From Kappaphycus alvarezii (lineage: Eukaryota > Rhodophyta > Florideophyceae > Gigartinales > Solieriaceae): a stretch of 64,000 bases of DNA. The stretch covers positions 183,656 through 247,655 of the forward strand of contig NADL03000125.1 in assembly GCA_002205965.3 (NCBI GenBank). The letters are read 5' to 3'. The notes beneath the pieces were generated by a model. It was not told where the DNA came from and did no database searches. It saw nothing but the letters and a program-made list of their open reading frames with translations. Position 1 is the first letter of the stretch. The number at the start of each line of letters is the position of its first letter. Positions 1-9,890 of the stretch are shown here, piece by piece. The position numbers and the translations under genes were made by a program.

Positions 1-776
1 TAAACTCAGCTCGTACCAAATTCTTAAACTCGTCAAAAGAATCTGGAACCGCATTGGAGGCAACTTTCATAAACCACAAACTTGCAGCTGTGCCCGAAAA
101 CATGGTTGTAGCGTACATAATCCTAGCTCCATCTTTCAGTGCAAGATCCGTATTTTGCATCTGAACAAGCGTGAGGTACTGTTCGAGCTGATATAACTAT
201 GTTTCCACGGCGAGCTGATCTCTTGTGCCCTTGAACTGCTCTGGCTTATTCTGCTTTAAAAACGACATCTTGAACAACCTTCTTTTTCTTCTCTTGACTT
301 CTTCTCTCTTGCCTCATTATCCACTTAATACTTATAGGGAGCCGTCCCACGGCAACGGGTCCTCTTCCCGCAAGAGAGGGATAAAGTACTCTTCATAACC
401 CACACTCGAGAGCTACGGTGATCTAGATCCATTCGGGATATCCCCACCATTCTTTCGATAAGACCCTTCAGTGTCCTTACCCTATAAGAAAAGATCTCGA
501 GCCAACCCAAGGGTACTTCTCAATCACAGAACCTAAGTTCTTTCCACACTACCCGATGAGGATGCACCTACCTGATCAAACCTAAATCGCGTTACTCGAA
601 CCCTCGTCCCAGTCGGCCGACATAGCTAACAGCCAAGAGTCGAGAGGATTATTTGAGAATACGTGGGCGACTCGGCGCAGAACAACCACAATCAAAATAG
701 GCGAAGATATTGAAGATAACTTCCAGCCTATCTAGTTCTCCCTGCAGAACTAGACTACTAGCATTCACCGAAACCC
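1..776 (-). mobile_element. Ty3/gypsy family E remnant: leader plus gag 5' end
   Basis: On the minus strand this matches the leader and gag start of the element at 47044-50098. Shared sequence includes the leader around 690-770 (matching about 47525-47595) and the stretch encoding DLDHRSSRVW at about 400-430. The gag start codon lies at 268 and the frame runs leftward off the window. The frame reads MSFLKQNKPEQFKGTRD and then a gag-like LYQLEQYLTLVQM. An in-frame stop at about 200 replaces the Trp expected just before LYQLEQ. Similarity to the 47-kb copy ends near 776, so the LTR end is missing. Only this 5' part is visible. It is a decayed copy. Confidence 0.75.
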
Positions 777-1018
777 CGAATGAGGTAAAATAGGCTGTTT
801 TATTTTTTTGGGTTGGTATGGGCTGGTCTATGGAACAAGAACTCATCCACCACCACTACATCACAAGTGAAGTATAGATGCTGTAAAGATTAATCCATGA
901 CCAAACCCGTGCTCGTAATGACCTCACCGGCGCGCCCATTCGATGCTTCCTGATAGTTGTAGTTTGCTTAGAGTAGTGCAAAGGTTGAGAGTCCTTTAAA
1001 TTAGATTCAAATCATGTT
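777..1018. other. Spacer, nothing recognised
   Basis: This gap separates the family E remnant from the LINE 3' end. No motif, repeat or open frame of note was seen. Confidence 0.4.
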
Positions 1019-1020
1019 TC

Positions 1021-1225
1021 AGGAGGGGGCAGGTTTGGGTAGTTTACTTTTGGAAAATGTATCCGATCTATCCCATAGTTTTCCAGACAACCGCAATCGA
1101 CTAAAAAAGGGTATAACGACACAGTAATGGGGAGGGAAATCTGAAAAGGAAAGGAGGAAATTTAATAAGTAAAAATTAGTTGCTGGCTGATTCAATAAGG
1201 AGGCACCGTTGGAAGTAACCATCAA
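1021..1225 (-). repeat. 5'-truncated LINE-like 3' end (minus)
   Basis: The ~120-bp module (1021-1140 here) recurs more than a dozen times in the window. In sense orientation it runs from a 'ttccccattactgtgtc' block, through 'gagtcgattgtggttgtctgg' and 'gatagatcggatatatctt', to a 'ccaaacctttccccc' terminus. At 55440-55564 and 19071-19200 it directly follows the stop codon of a LINE-like RT, so it is read here as that element's 3' UTR and end. This copy is diverged and lacks RT sequence. Confidence 0.6.
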
Positions 1226-1264
1226 CCCGGCTTGTGGATGTAAAATGGCCCTACCCCTCGGATA

Positions 1265-1517
1265 TTGACAGGGATGGGCAAAAAATTCGAAGACTTAATC
1301 AACAACTACGAATTGTCTCCTCGCCCCTGCGCAATAGACGTCTTTGTCGCAAGTCCGTACACAGCTCCCGCCATCCCCTACGCCCGCAAGACCCGAGGCG
1401 GCGCCACTTCCCCTGTGGAGACCCAGAAGAGGGAACCCTACACAGACCTTTGCTCAACAATACACATCGACTTCTTTCCCCTCGGGTTTGACACACACGG
1501 GGCACTGGGCTCCTCTG
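1265..1517 (+). pseudogene. LINE-like RT C-terminal fragment, 5' half (split by T1)
   Basis: The frame contains AIDVFVASPY, then KREPYTDLCSTIHIDFFPLGFDTHGALG. This pattern (DV.V.SP, later KR..Y.DLC, IDF.PL.F.T.GALG) is typical of the region after the RT of LINE-like retroelements. The frame is interrupted exactly at 1517/1518 by the LTR of T1. Skipping T1 and one copy of its 5-bp duplication, the same frame continues at 7423 without a stop, so the insertion split a once continuous coding region. The upstream RT core is absent. The family assignment rests on recalled patterns and has not been searched. Confidence 0.6.
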
Positions 1518-1836
1518 TGTTGATGGCAGTGGCTGGAAGGTGATTCTTATGCGTTTTTAGTGCTATCTATGACGACCTTTTAGGGTAACGTACTTTACTT
1601 TCTATCGTTTTACCTGCTAGTTTTAATCAATTTTTAGGGTCGAGTACAGTAGTGTACAGTAAGTACACTACTGTACGGACAAATCTCAGCCACAGCCGCT
1701 CGGGTGTCTGCTATATAGGTAGCACCCGAGTCGGTTGCGCAACTCTAATGGGGCAGCGTCACCTAACGGCCCTCCCTTCACCTAAAAACCTATCTCTACT
1801 GTCTTCTTCCCAACAATCCCCTTTTCTCCCCCAGCA
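1518..1836 (+). repeat. 5' LTR of T1
   Basis: The 319-bp repeat starts TGTTG and ends CA, and pairs with 7096-7417 with few differences. It carries a perfect 14-bp inverted repeat (1644-1657 and 1663-1676). A TATA box (CTATATA, 1711-1717) sits in the loop of a second inverted repeat (1699-1706 CTCGGGTG and 1723-1730 CACCCGAG). Confidence 0.9.
1644..1730 (+). promoter_or_regulatory. T1 LTR core promoter with two palindromes
   Basis: The upstream palindrome has 14-bp perfect arms GTACAGTAGTGTAC and GTACACTACTGTAC around a 5-nt loop. About 35 bp downstream the TATA box lies between CTCGGGTG and CACCCGAG. In the 3' LTR the first palindrome (7222-7254) is intact and the second has one mismatch. 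What binds here is unknown. A dimeric regulator or a hairpin is possible (inference). Confidence 0.6.
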
Positions 1837-2752
1837 TGGTACTCTTGCCCAGGGCCGATACTCCCAGCGCCAGCGCGGTCGTGTTCGACGGCACGAGCGA
1901 CGTGCGAAAATTCTTCTTTTTCTTTGAGAATGTCGCGATGGCATCCAAACCGACGAGGAGAAAGCTCTTACCCTCCTCGCACACCTAGACGGCGCAGCGT
2001 TCGACTTCTATTACGATACGTTTGCGTCAAATGGTGAGCTCGTCCCTGAAGCGAAAAACTACGCCGAGGTTAAACAGAAGTTTCTCGAGCATTTCGCGAA
2101 GGATGAAGACCCGGAGGACGTCATACGCCAAGCTCTAGAAGTTGGGCTTGATCTAGAAGACATTCTTGGTTCTTTGAGGGAAATCGAACGCCTCTACGAG
2201 AAGGCGGGGTTCGACAACATCGCCAGGTTCGGACTCCTTCGCACTGCCGCCTGTCGTCACAAGGAATTGCAGCAGTTCTTGGCCTTTAGGGGACCCAAGG
2301 ATTATCCGGGAATCGTCAAGGCGCTGAAGGACTTTCACTCCAATCGTGTGGCGTTTGCTGGTCCTTCTAGCCGCACCGCTGAAGTTCCGCCGGCAAGGTT
2401 GCTGGTTCGCCCGGATTCGAGGTCTAGGAACATCGAAGACAAGGTGGATGCTCTAGCCGAAGACCTCTCGAAGTTGACTCTTTTCCTGAAGAAGACTAAG
2501 GGAGATGACGGAGCTGGACCATCGTCAGCCCCTAAGAAAAATAATAAGGTCCGCCAATGCTCTTACTGCAACGAGCTTGGCCATAACGCAATGAATTGCG
2601 AGAAGAACCCGCATCGTAACACCCGATGTTCCCTTTGCGGAAAGATGGGTCACTCAGATGCTACGTGCTGGTCCGGTGGAAGAAGGGCAGCGATTCGAGA
2701 AGAAGCCCCCGCCGAGAAGAAAGAAGACGGGGAAAAAGAAGCGACCAAGTGA
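1836..2752 (+). pseudogene. T1 gag (one frameshift)
   Basis: Gag forms the particle and binds RNA. An ATG at 1836-1838 overlaps the LTR/primer-site boundary and opens a frame. That frame must shift by one base near 1935 to join the long frame that ends at 2752. This gives a ~305-codon gag in two frames. The body is helical and charged, with a gag-like core (GLDLEDILGSLREIERLYEK). Near the C-terminus are two CCHC zinc knuckles (CSYCNELGHNAMNC and CSLCGKMGHSDATC), the nucleocapsid signature. A Lys/Glu-rich tail follows. The shift looks mutational, since it sits early in gag. Expression from this copy would be blocked unless a downstream start is used. Confidence 0.85.
1837..1854 (+). promoter_or_regulatory. 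T1 primer-binding site
   Basis: TGGTACTCTTGCCCAGGG directly abuts the LTR end. TGG complements the CCA tail of a tRNA. The next 8 bases would pair with its discriminator and acceptor strand. The same TGGTACTCTTG core follows the LTRs of the unrelated-LTR family B element, and a variant follows family A, so the lineage seems to share one primer tRNA. That tRNA was not identified. Confidence 0.75.
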
Positions 2753-5700
2753 ACGTCCTCCGAGAAGACTCGTCCGAAACCGACTCCTCACAAGACGAAG
2801 GAGTAAATGTCGCGAAAAGAAACGCCGACGGAGAGGCACTACCCAAACAGCCCCGTCAGGACAATCATGGAGGCATTCCGATCTCTCGCCTCGTAACTGG
2901 CCCCCACGCTCGCGTTATGCAGCCGGGCCCAGCCCTACCCCCGGAAGAGTTTCGAGTCATTAGCCGTAAGAAGAAGGCGAAGAAATCGAGCCGCGGGAAG
3001 AAGAATTCTAATAAGCTGCAGGAATACGTAGGGAAATACGACGTTGTTTCCGAGCTTGCAAACGCAAATTGCGGTTTGACATTCGGTCAGCTTCTCCGTG
3101 GAGATGCTGAAGGAGCTACCAAAGTCATGCGCCGTTTGCTGGGAAAACAGTCTATTTCACGTGTCGCAGTCGTTTCGAATTCGGGCCCTCGTTTATTACG
3201 GTTGGTTCAACTCAAAGTTTACGGTACCGAGGTCTGGGCTCTACTAGACTCCGGAGCCGTACCGGACGTCATGTCAGCTGATTTGTCTAGACGTCTTTAC
3301 CTCTCACCGAACTACACGTCTAAAAGGATAACTGTTGCGAACGGTGACAGCTCTTCCTGTGTAGGTTCGCTGGTCAAGGTCCCGACGACCTTTGGGGACC
3401 AAGCCGTGAAACTAGACTTCCTTGTCATCGAGAAGTCTCCTTTCGACCTAATAATAGGCCTCCCTACGCTCACAGCTATGCGTGCGAATATGGATTTCGG
3501 GGCACAGAGCGTCCGTTTAACCATTGGTTCCGAAGAAGTTGTGCTCCCGCTCGAGCCTGATACTAAGTCTACCGAGAAGAAACTGGTCGAGGGCGAAGAG
3601 ATAAGGACTCCCAGTGAAGATTTTACTTCTGATTCGAACGCCGGTCCGGAGTCCTTGGACTCTTCGGAAGAAGAGCTGGTCCTAGCCATCCGCGAGGACA
3701 GTTTCACCGGATCGAGCGAAGGTCCCATAGGTGAAGAAAGCACCACCGACGAAGAAGAGAAGAAGGAGGAAATGCGGGATGCTCTGAGAGCTCGACTGGG
3801 TCATTTGGAAGAAGGAACTCGAAGCGATATAAATGGTTTGCTTCTAGACACGGCAATATTCGCCTGGACTATAGACGAGCTACGTCCTGCGGCCGTGCCG
3901 ACGAAGCATTCCTTCGAGATGAAGGACCCTACCCCGATCTATCACAGGGCTCGCCGAATGTCGCCTCGACACAACGAAATCGCCCGTCGAGAAATCGACA
4001 ACATGTTAGATGCTGGGATCATCACCCCAGCGTCGTCGGCGTGGTCGTTCCCAGTGGTTATCGTGACGAAAATGGACGATAGGCCTTGTTTCTGTATGGA
4101 TTATCGCACTCTGAACCGCAAGATGAAGGCGGATCGTTGGCCACTACCTAAGATAGAAGAGATCTTCGACGACCTAAAGGGTAGCTCCATATTCACCACC
4201 CTTGATTTGTTTGCGGGGTACTGGCAAATCCGCATGGCCGAAGAGTGTAAGGAGATGACTACATTCGTCAGTCGTTTTGGTACCTTCAAGTTCGAGGTGA
4301 TGCCATTTGGTCTAATGAACGCGCCGTCCACATTTCAGCGCATGATGGATTACGTACTGAAGGACATTCCCTTCGCCCGTGTCTATCTTGATGATGTCGT
4401 GATATTCTCCGACTCTATGGAGGAGCATATTGATCACTTTTCTGTCGTTTTCAAGGCAGTCGGGGGCGCAGGACTTAAACTTAAGATCACAAAATGCGCG
4501 TTTGCTATGCTAAGCGTAAAGCTGCTTGGTCACTTCGTAGACAAGCGCGAAGTCCGCGTCGACGACGAGAAGATTGATGCCATCAAAACGGCCCCTGTTC
4601 CTACCAACTCAACGGAGTTGCGTAGCTTTCTGGGCCTCGCTGGTTATTATCGTCGCTTCATCAAGGACTTCGCCAGAATATCTTCTGCCCTTCATGCAGC
4701 AACTTCCGGTAATAGGAAGTTCGAATGGACTGAAGAGATGACTGTCGCCTTCGACACCCTGAAAGGGAAGCTTACTTCTCCGGCGGTGCTAGCATTTCCG
4801 GACTTCGAATCCCCCTTCATCGTGGAAACAGACGCTTGTAATGTCGCAGTGGGGGCAGTCCTGGCCCAGGAAAAGGAAGATGGCAATATACATCCCGTGC
4901 AGTACGCAAGCCGGACGATGAACTCAGCAGAGCGTAACTATTCAGCCTGCGAGAGGGAGGCCCTCGCCATTATTTTCGCTTTAAGGAAATTTAGGGTGTA
5001 TCTGTTATCTACGGAGCCCTTCAAGCTCATTACCGACCATCAAGCCCTTCGTTATTTCTTCAAGAAAAACAACATCCACGGAAGGCTGGCGCGATGGATG
5101 GACTTCCTTGCGTAGTATGAATTCGAGGTCGAATACAGGCCAGGTGCGGGAAACGGAGCAGCTGATTTCCTCTCGCGTGTGGTACCTGCCGGTCCGTCCC
5201 CTGCTTCTAGACCTGATGAAGGAGACTTAGTTGCGGCGTTGGATTCTGCAGCTACCGAAGAGAATCCCCTAATAGAACCTTTCCTCCTCGACGTCGCCCG
5301 TCATTTGCAAGGTTTGAAGATCCGAGTTGACGACGAAGAGAAACGTCGTTCGGTCAATCGTATGGCAAAAAACTTCGTTATATGGGAAGGAAAGCTTCTT
5401 AGACGAACCAGAAACAGGCTGAAGTCTGTGCCGTTTATGAAGGACAGGGTCGCGATATTGAAGACCTTTCACGAAGACATCGGACATTGGGATAAGGAGA
5501 CGACGAAGAAATTTGCCATAGACCGTTTTTGGTGGCCGCAGATTCACCAAGACATTCACAACTACGTGAAAAGCTGTGAGAGGTGCCAGAAGACGAGGCC
5601 CCTTCCGCCGTACCGTACGACTTTGAATGTCCCATCGACGAATATCTTCGAAACTTATTCGATCGATTTAGCGGGACCTCTGCTGATTTCAAACCCCGGA

Positions 5701-6486
5701 AAGAAATATCTGCTTATCGCCGTCGAACATTTGACAGGTTGGCCAATTTCAGTTGCCACCACAAACTTGTCGGCTGCAACCGTCTCCCAGTTCATCGAAA
5801 GTGAGCTTATGCACCCCTTTGGTCCCCCGAAGACCATTTTCAGCGACAACGCTGGGTGCTTCACCGCTCCCACCGTCGCTGATTTCATGAAGAAGCATGG
5901 AATTAACTGGACAACAGTTCTCGCGTATGCTCCCATGTCTAATGGTAGAGCCGAAAGGATGGTACGAACCCTCAAGACAGCCGTGAAGAAGATGGTTGTC
6001 GGCCAAGGTATAGATTGGGAAGTGTGTTTGCCCCGAGTTTTGTACGGATACCGTCGTCGTCGCCTTTCTACAGGACCTTCTCCGTTCGAACTGATGTTCG
6101 GAGTAGTTCCGCGCATGAGTCCATCTGACCCCGTCGCGTTGGTGGACTGCGCTTCCGATACACATCGCAAGCTGGAACCTCTGGCCTCCTCTGCCCTTCG
6201 ATCTCATCGTCGAGGAGAACAGATGCATAGAATGGGCAGTTCAACCTCTACAGAGCCTCGCATGTTCAACGCGGGGGATTGGGTTCTAGTGGCCAATGGC
6301 CAGGCGTTAACTTCGGCTGCTAAGTGGACTGCCCTCCATTCTCGCTATTACGGACCTTGTTGCGTTTGGAAGGTTGCTCATCCCCGATACTGGCTCATCT
6401 CATACGGGGGTCGCCATTCCCGCCGCGCCATCCACGCGAGGAGACTAGTTCCTTTTGTCTTGCGCTCGAGCAACTTAAAGGCCTAG
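2626..6486 (+). pseudogene. T1 pol: protease-RT-RNase H-integrase (one stop)
   Basis: Pol is in the -1 frame relative to gag and overlaps its last ~127 nt. Counting from 2626, the aspartic protease motif LLDSGAVPDVM lies at about residue 206. RT follows, with DYRTLN at about 490, PFGLMNAPSTFQ, and catalytic YLDDVVIF at about 587. RNase H starts near 734 (ETDACNVAVGAV) and has EREALAII. An in-frame TAG at 5113-5115, where DFL.QYEFEVEY would be expected, separates integrase. Integrase, numbered from the Met at 5179, has HHCC (H98, H103, C133, C136) and DDE (D163, D223, E259 in SNGRAER). There is no chromodomain; the C-terminus has a WKV..PRYWLI block. The gene is otherwise open to 6486. Confidence 0.92.
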
Positions 6487-7095
6487 GAGCACTTGATTGC
6501 GCCATGATAGCTATCGCTTCGTCCATTTCTTTAATGCTTTTTATGTCTTTCTCTTTTGTTTGTTGAGAAATAAGCAGCTATATGGAATCTTAATTTGCCA
6601 CTCCGAGCGAGAAAGCCCGACTCTGCACTCTTCTTCACCCCCACAAAGTGTTATCTTCTCACTCGGCACTTCTCAACTGCACCATAGGCTCCCAAGCTTG
6701 GTTCTGCGCACAGTTGATATTTCTTCCGATCGCCTTCCCGCTTTCCCTAACCGCGGTCTGTTTCGTATGCGCCATCCTACTAATCCACAAAGGATTTTGG
6801 GACGGTGATACCTCCGGATTCCCTCGCCTCTACACGCTCAGTGGATGGGCCAGTCGCGGAGGCTTTGTCTGACCTGAATCGACACTGAGCTTCAAGGCGA
6901 AGGCGGTGCACGGGGTGAGTGATGAAGGCTGATGAGAGAGAAAGACCTCTGGCTTGGTGCTTTGTTGAAGGCGGTGCTCAGTCGTGTGCAGGTTTGCCGG
7001 GGGGGAAGTGTTGAGCAAGGGTCTGCCGACCTCTACCCTGAGCTGGCCGAGCTCACTTTATACTGCACCCGGGTTGCAGTTTGAGGACCGAGTGG
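6487..7095 (+). other. T1 3' untranslated region
   Basis: This 609-bp noncoding stretch lies between the pol stop and the 3' LTR. It contains short pyrimidine-rich runs and purine-rich runs near 6950-7010. The purine-rich GAGGACCGAGTGG (about 7083-7095) just before the LTR is the candidate polypurine tract; it contains interruptions, so the call is tentative. Confidence 0.5.
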
Positions 7096-7417
7096 TGTTG
7101 ATGGCAGTGGCTGGAAGGTGATTCTTATGCGTTTTTAGTGCTATCTATGACGACCTTTTAGGGTAACGTACTTTACTTTCTATCGTTTTACCTGCTAGTT
7201 TTAATCAATTTTTAGGGTCGAGTACAGTAGTGTACAGTAAGTACACTACTGTACGGACAAATCTCAGCCACATCTGCTCGGGTTTCTTCTGCTATATAGG
7301 TAGCACCCGAGTCGGTTGCGCAACTCTGAGGGGGCAGCGTCACCTAACGGCCCTCCCTCCACCTAAAACCCTATCTGTACTGTCTTCTTCCCAACAATTC
7401 CCTTTTCTCCCCCATCA
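7096..7417 (+). repeat. 3' LTR of T1
   Basis: This is the 322-bp partner of 1518-1836. It carries the same palindrome (7222-7254) and a TATA box, and ends ATCA directly before the target duplication CTCTG at 7418-7422. Confidence 0.9.
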
Positions 7418-7422
7418 CTCTG

Positions 7423-7583
7423 CTCCACACGCGCTAGGGAAGATCGCCGCCCTCTTCTCCACAAGACGCGACATTACCGCTGCCGTCGAATACGACCGCC
7501 TGGTCACTACCCTCTCCTTTCTCGTTCTCCAGCTGACGTTCTATGACGTATCTCTCCGTGATTTGTCTCTCAATATCACCTGA
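7423..7583 (+). pseudogene. LINE-like RT C-terminal fragment, 3' half
   Basis: This continues the frame broken at 1517: after GALGSS comes APHALGKIAALFSTRR and on to a stop at 7581-7583. The segment ALGKIA.LFS.R with a trailing helical tail fits the extreme C-terminus of LINE-like RT proteins. The frame agreement across the 5.9-kb insertion is direct evidence that T1 inserted into a coding segment. Confidence 0.6.
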
Positions 7584-8470
7584 TGCGTAAGTTACCCTGC
7601 TCGGTTTAGTGAACATCTAATAAAATCGTTTATTTGTTTGATATTGGTTCAAGGCGCGGCTGGAGACTGATCGCACCACTTCAATCGAGGAGAACGAATT
7701 GGGGGGCCATACTCCAAGTACTAAATCCCCTACTGAGAATACAGCAGTAAAAAACATGGGAAAGGAATTGGCTACGGATGAGTCGACGTGGAGACAGCAA
7801 GGCTTTTCCAGATGATTTCAATGCACGTTCATGAGACTCCCAACCTTCGCACCACTCGCAATAAACCAAACCCTCTTCTCCCTCTATCTTCCACGTCATT
7901 CAGTGTATGCGCTGCACTTTCTCTGCCTTCACAGGTCGAGTGATTCAGTCAAAATTCAACTCAACTTACACGTCAGCTTGATTATACTTCCGAATTCGCA
8001 CGGTATTGCCAGACTACTATAGCTATTTCTCTAAATGTAAAATATCCTAAGAGTCATTCATGTACGTGCATCACTATGGACATTCGAAGATATCTCCCAA
8101 GAGAAAATCCATCCCAAAACGTTCCCCAAGGAGACTTGTAACTGCAGCTTGCATATCAGTTAATACAACCCCCAATGCTATTGCCCACGTCGTCCCCTCA
8201 TTTGGGATCTCTTCTTCAATAAACGTTCAACCAATCGTTTGTGTCCTGTGTCAAGTTCTGTCACATTTTTTCGTTTCATTTCAACTAAAATTTACAGAAA
8301 ATTGCAGGCTACTTCACAGGATGTACAGAAACTTGCCTTTTTCCTTTAAGGAAACAGCAATTTGGAATACCCTTAAAGTTTGGGCGGGATTCTCCTGCCG
8401 CCAACATGTCTTACTGTCTTTCAGCATCTTTTGTTCCAACAGAGTACTCACACAAAGCAGCTGACTGAGG
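7584..8470. other. Spacer with one unassigned 134-codon frame
   Basis: An open frame at 8060-8464 (+) has no recognisable motif and biased composition, so it is not called a gene. Because the solo LTR at 8476 has a clean target duplication and LINE RT sequence on its right, this region may hold older, unreadable LINE sequence. Confidence 0.35.
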
Positions 8471-8475
8471 CAGTC

Positions 8476-9352
8476 TGATAGGGGTTCATCGTCGGGAGAA
8501 GAAATACTCAGACTAAGTACCACAAGAAGGAGGTGTTGCAAGCAACAAAAGTGCTATTGTAGTATATTTGAACGAACAAAAAGGAGTGGACAAGAAAGAA
8601 AGTTGTGAGGTCTAGAAGCACATATGGAAGGGAAAGGGGCTACCACTGATGCTCTGTGACCAGAGTAGGATAAGGTTTCTTGGGCCTAAATTTTACTCTC
8701 AACTTCCTACTTCTCAGGACCTGGCTTGAAGTTGTCCGCCAACGTGCTTGACCTCTCCATGAGGAAGCAGTTTAATAAGCTTATATAGACTTTGGGCTAG
8801 CCCTAAAGTCCGAAAAAAACTACTCGGGCCATATACAGCGACCGCAGGGCCGTTTAAAGGATGGGAGGGGAGTTTTCGGTGATCGGAGCAGAGGGGCGAA
8901 GGTTGTTCATTTTTTGTTGTAAATAGAGTGGAGCGATTGTGGATGGAGGATAGAGGGTGTGGGGTGGGAGGGTAGTGTGTGTGTAGGGGATGATGTATCT
9001 CAAAAAAGTGGGTAAAATGGGTTTAAGTGACCCTTAGAGGCGGAATAGAGTCGGTACTAAAAAGTTAAGTTCGAAATTGCAGTAGCGCATTTGCGTGACA
9101 TTTCTACATAAGGAGTGAATTTGATGAAGAAAGTAGATCAAAAAGATGTAAAACGTTGCCTTTCAGGAGAAGATACAGTATTAGAATATCTAGGGAGGAT
9201 GGAAGAAAACTTTTGAAAGGACATTTAATGGAGTCAGGGACGGGATCGTTGTAAGTTGCTAGATTACAAGAGGGGAGGATCATTTCCTGTGTTTCACGAA
9301 GGGAGGACCATTTTCTGAATAACACGAGGGGAGGAATATTTAATGTATTACA
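8476..9352 (-). mobile_element. Solo LTR, family B, lacking its internal ORF
   Basis: This 877-bp solo LTR is flanked by the 5-bp duplication CAGTC (8471-8475 and 9353-9357). It matches the LTRs at 31327-32798 and 44881-46332 at both ends (TGTAATAC start, CCCCTATCA end). It lacks ~600 bp that hold the acidic ORF. Only the ORF start remains (ATG at 8910, minus; MNNLRPSAPIT), followed by a stop. The edge toward 9352 has three imperfect ~28-bp repeats with 'ggaaatggtcctcc'. Confidence 0.88.
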
Positions 9353-9357
9353 CAGTC

Positions 9358-9890
9358 CATACGGAACTCTACGAGGCGAGGAGCTGCCTTAGGGCGACAC
9401 ACGCAAAAGAGCCTTTCGGGCATCCTTGAAACTACCTGGTGCCAAAATCTGTGTCCAACGCGTCTCAAGCGCAAGTCTCAAGACCGCCATTACCACACAG
9501 GAACTCTCAATATGGCTGCAGTACTTTTTTCAGGTACCCCGGTTCGCAGCAGGGACCCCTTGCCCGAAAATTTCTTGCCCAGAAGCAATGGACGTTCATG
9601 GACACCACGTACTCCACTGCAACTTTGATCGACAAAGAATCGCCCGCCTCGCGACCGAGTATCGCTACTCGGCAGAGGCCTGGACCTTGCCGCTGGGAAC
9701 CCTACTCTTGAGCCAGACCATCGAGGTAACACAAAGACAGTCCAGATATCAGGGCGACTGGTGCCACCGGGGGCATCGAATACTTCGATTCCACATTTGT
9801 CAACCCCTTGGTACCCTCTCATCGGAAAAAGAGAACCTTCAAACCCTTCACCAGCATGAACGTCGCCTACTGTAGTGCAATTCACAGCGA
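9358..9890 (+). pseudogene. LINE-like RT thumb/C-terminal fragment, frameshifted
   Basis: Frames around 9426-9700 contain LKLPGAKICVQRVSSASLKT, then LSIWLQYFFQVP, then CPEAMDVHGHHVLHC. The last is the C..A.D..G.H.L.C pattern found after the RT thumb in LINE-like proteins. Farther on, around 9770-9830, another frame reads STFVNPLVPS, matching DVTFVNPFAPS of the copy at 55565-55969. At least two frameshifts are needed. The solo LTR at 8476-9352 cut off the 5' side. Confidence 0.6.

Larger units (their letters stand above)
1518..7417 (+). mobile_element. Near-complete Ty3/gypsy retrotransposon T1
   Basis: The element is 5900 bp, bounded by near-identical LTRs (1518-1836 and 7096-7417) that start TGTTGATGG. 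Both outer flanks carry the 5-bp target duplication CTCTG (1513-1517 and 7418-7422). The primer-binding site follows the 5' LTR directly at 1837 (TGGTACTCTTGCCC). Internal order is gag, protease, RT, RNase H, integrase, as in Metaviridae. Two lesions are visible: a 1-nt frameshift near 1935 in gag and an in-frame TAG at 5113-5115 between RNase H and integrase. Highly similar LTRs and few lesions suggest a recent insertion. It landed in a LINE-like RT fragment. Confidence 0.93.

Noticed and set aside
5749-6228. Long minus frames over T1 integrase
   Set aside because: Shadows of a coding region with clear HHCC and DDE motifs on the other strand.
8060-8464. 134-codon frame as a gene
   Set aside because: No motif, odd composition, and it ends at the solo LTR within LINE debris.
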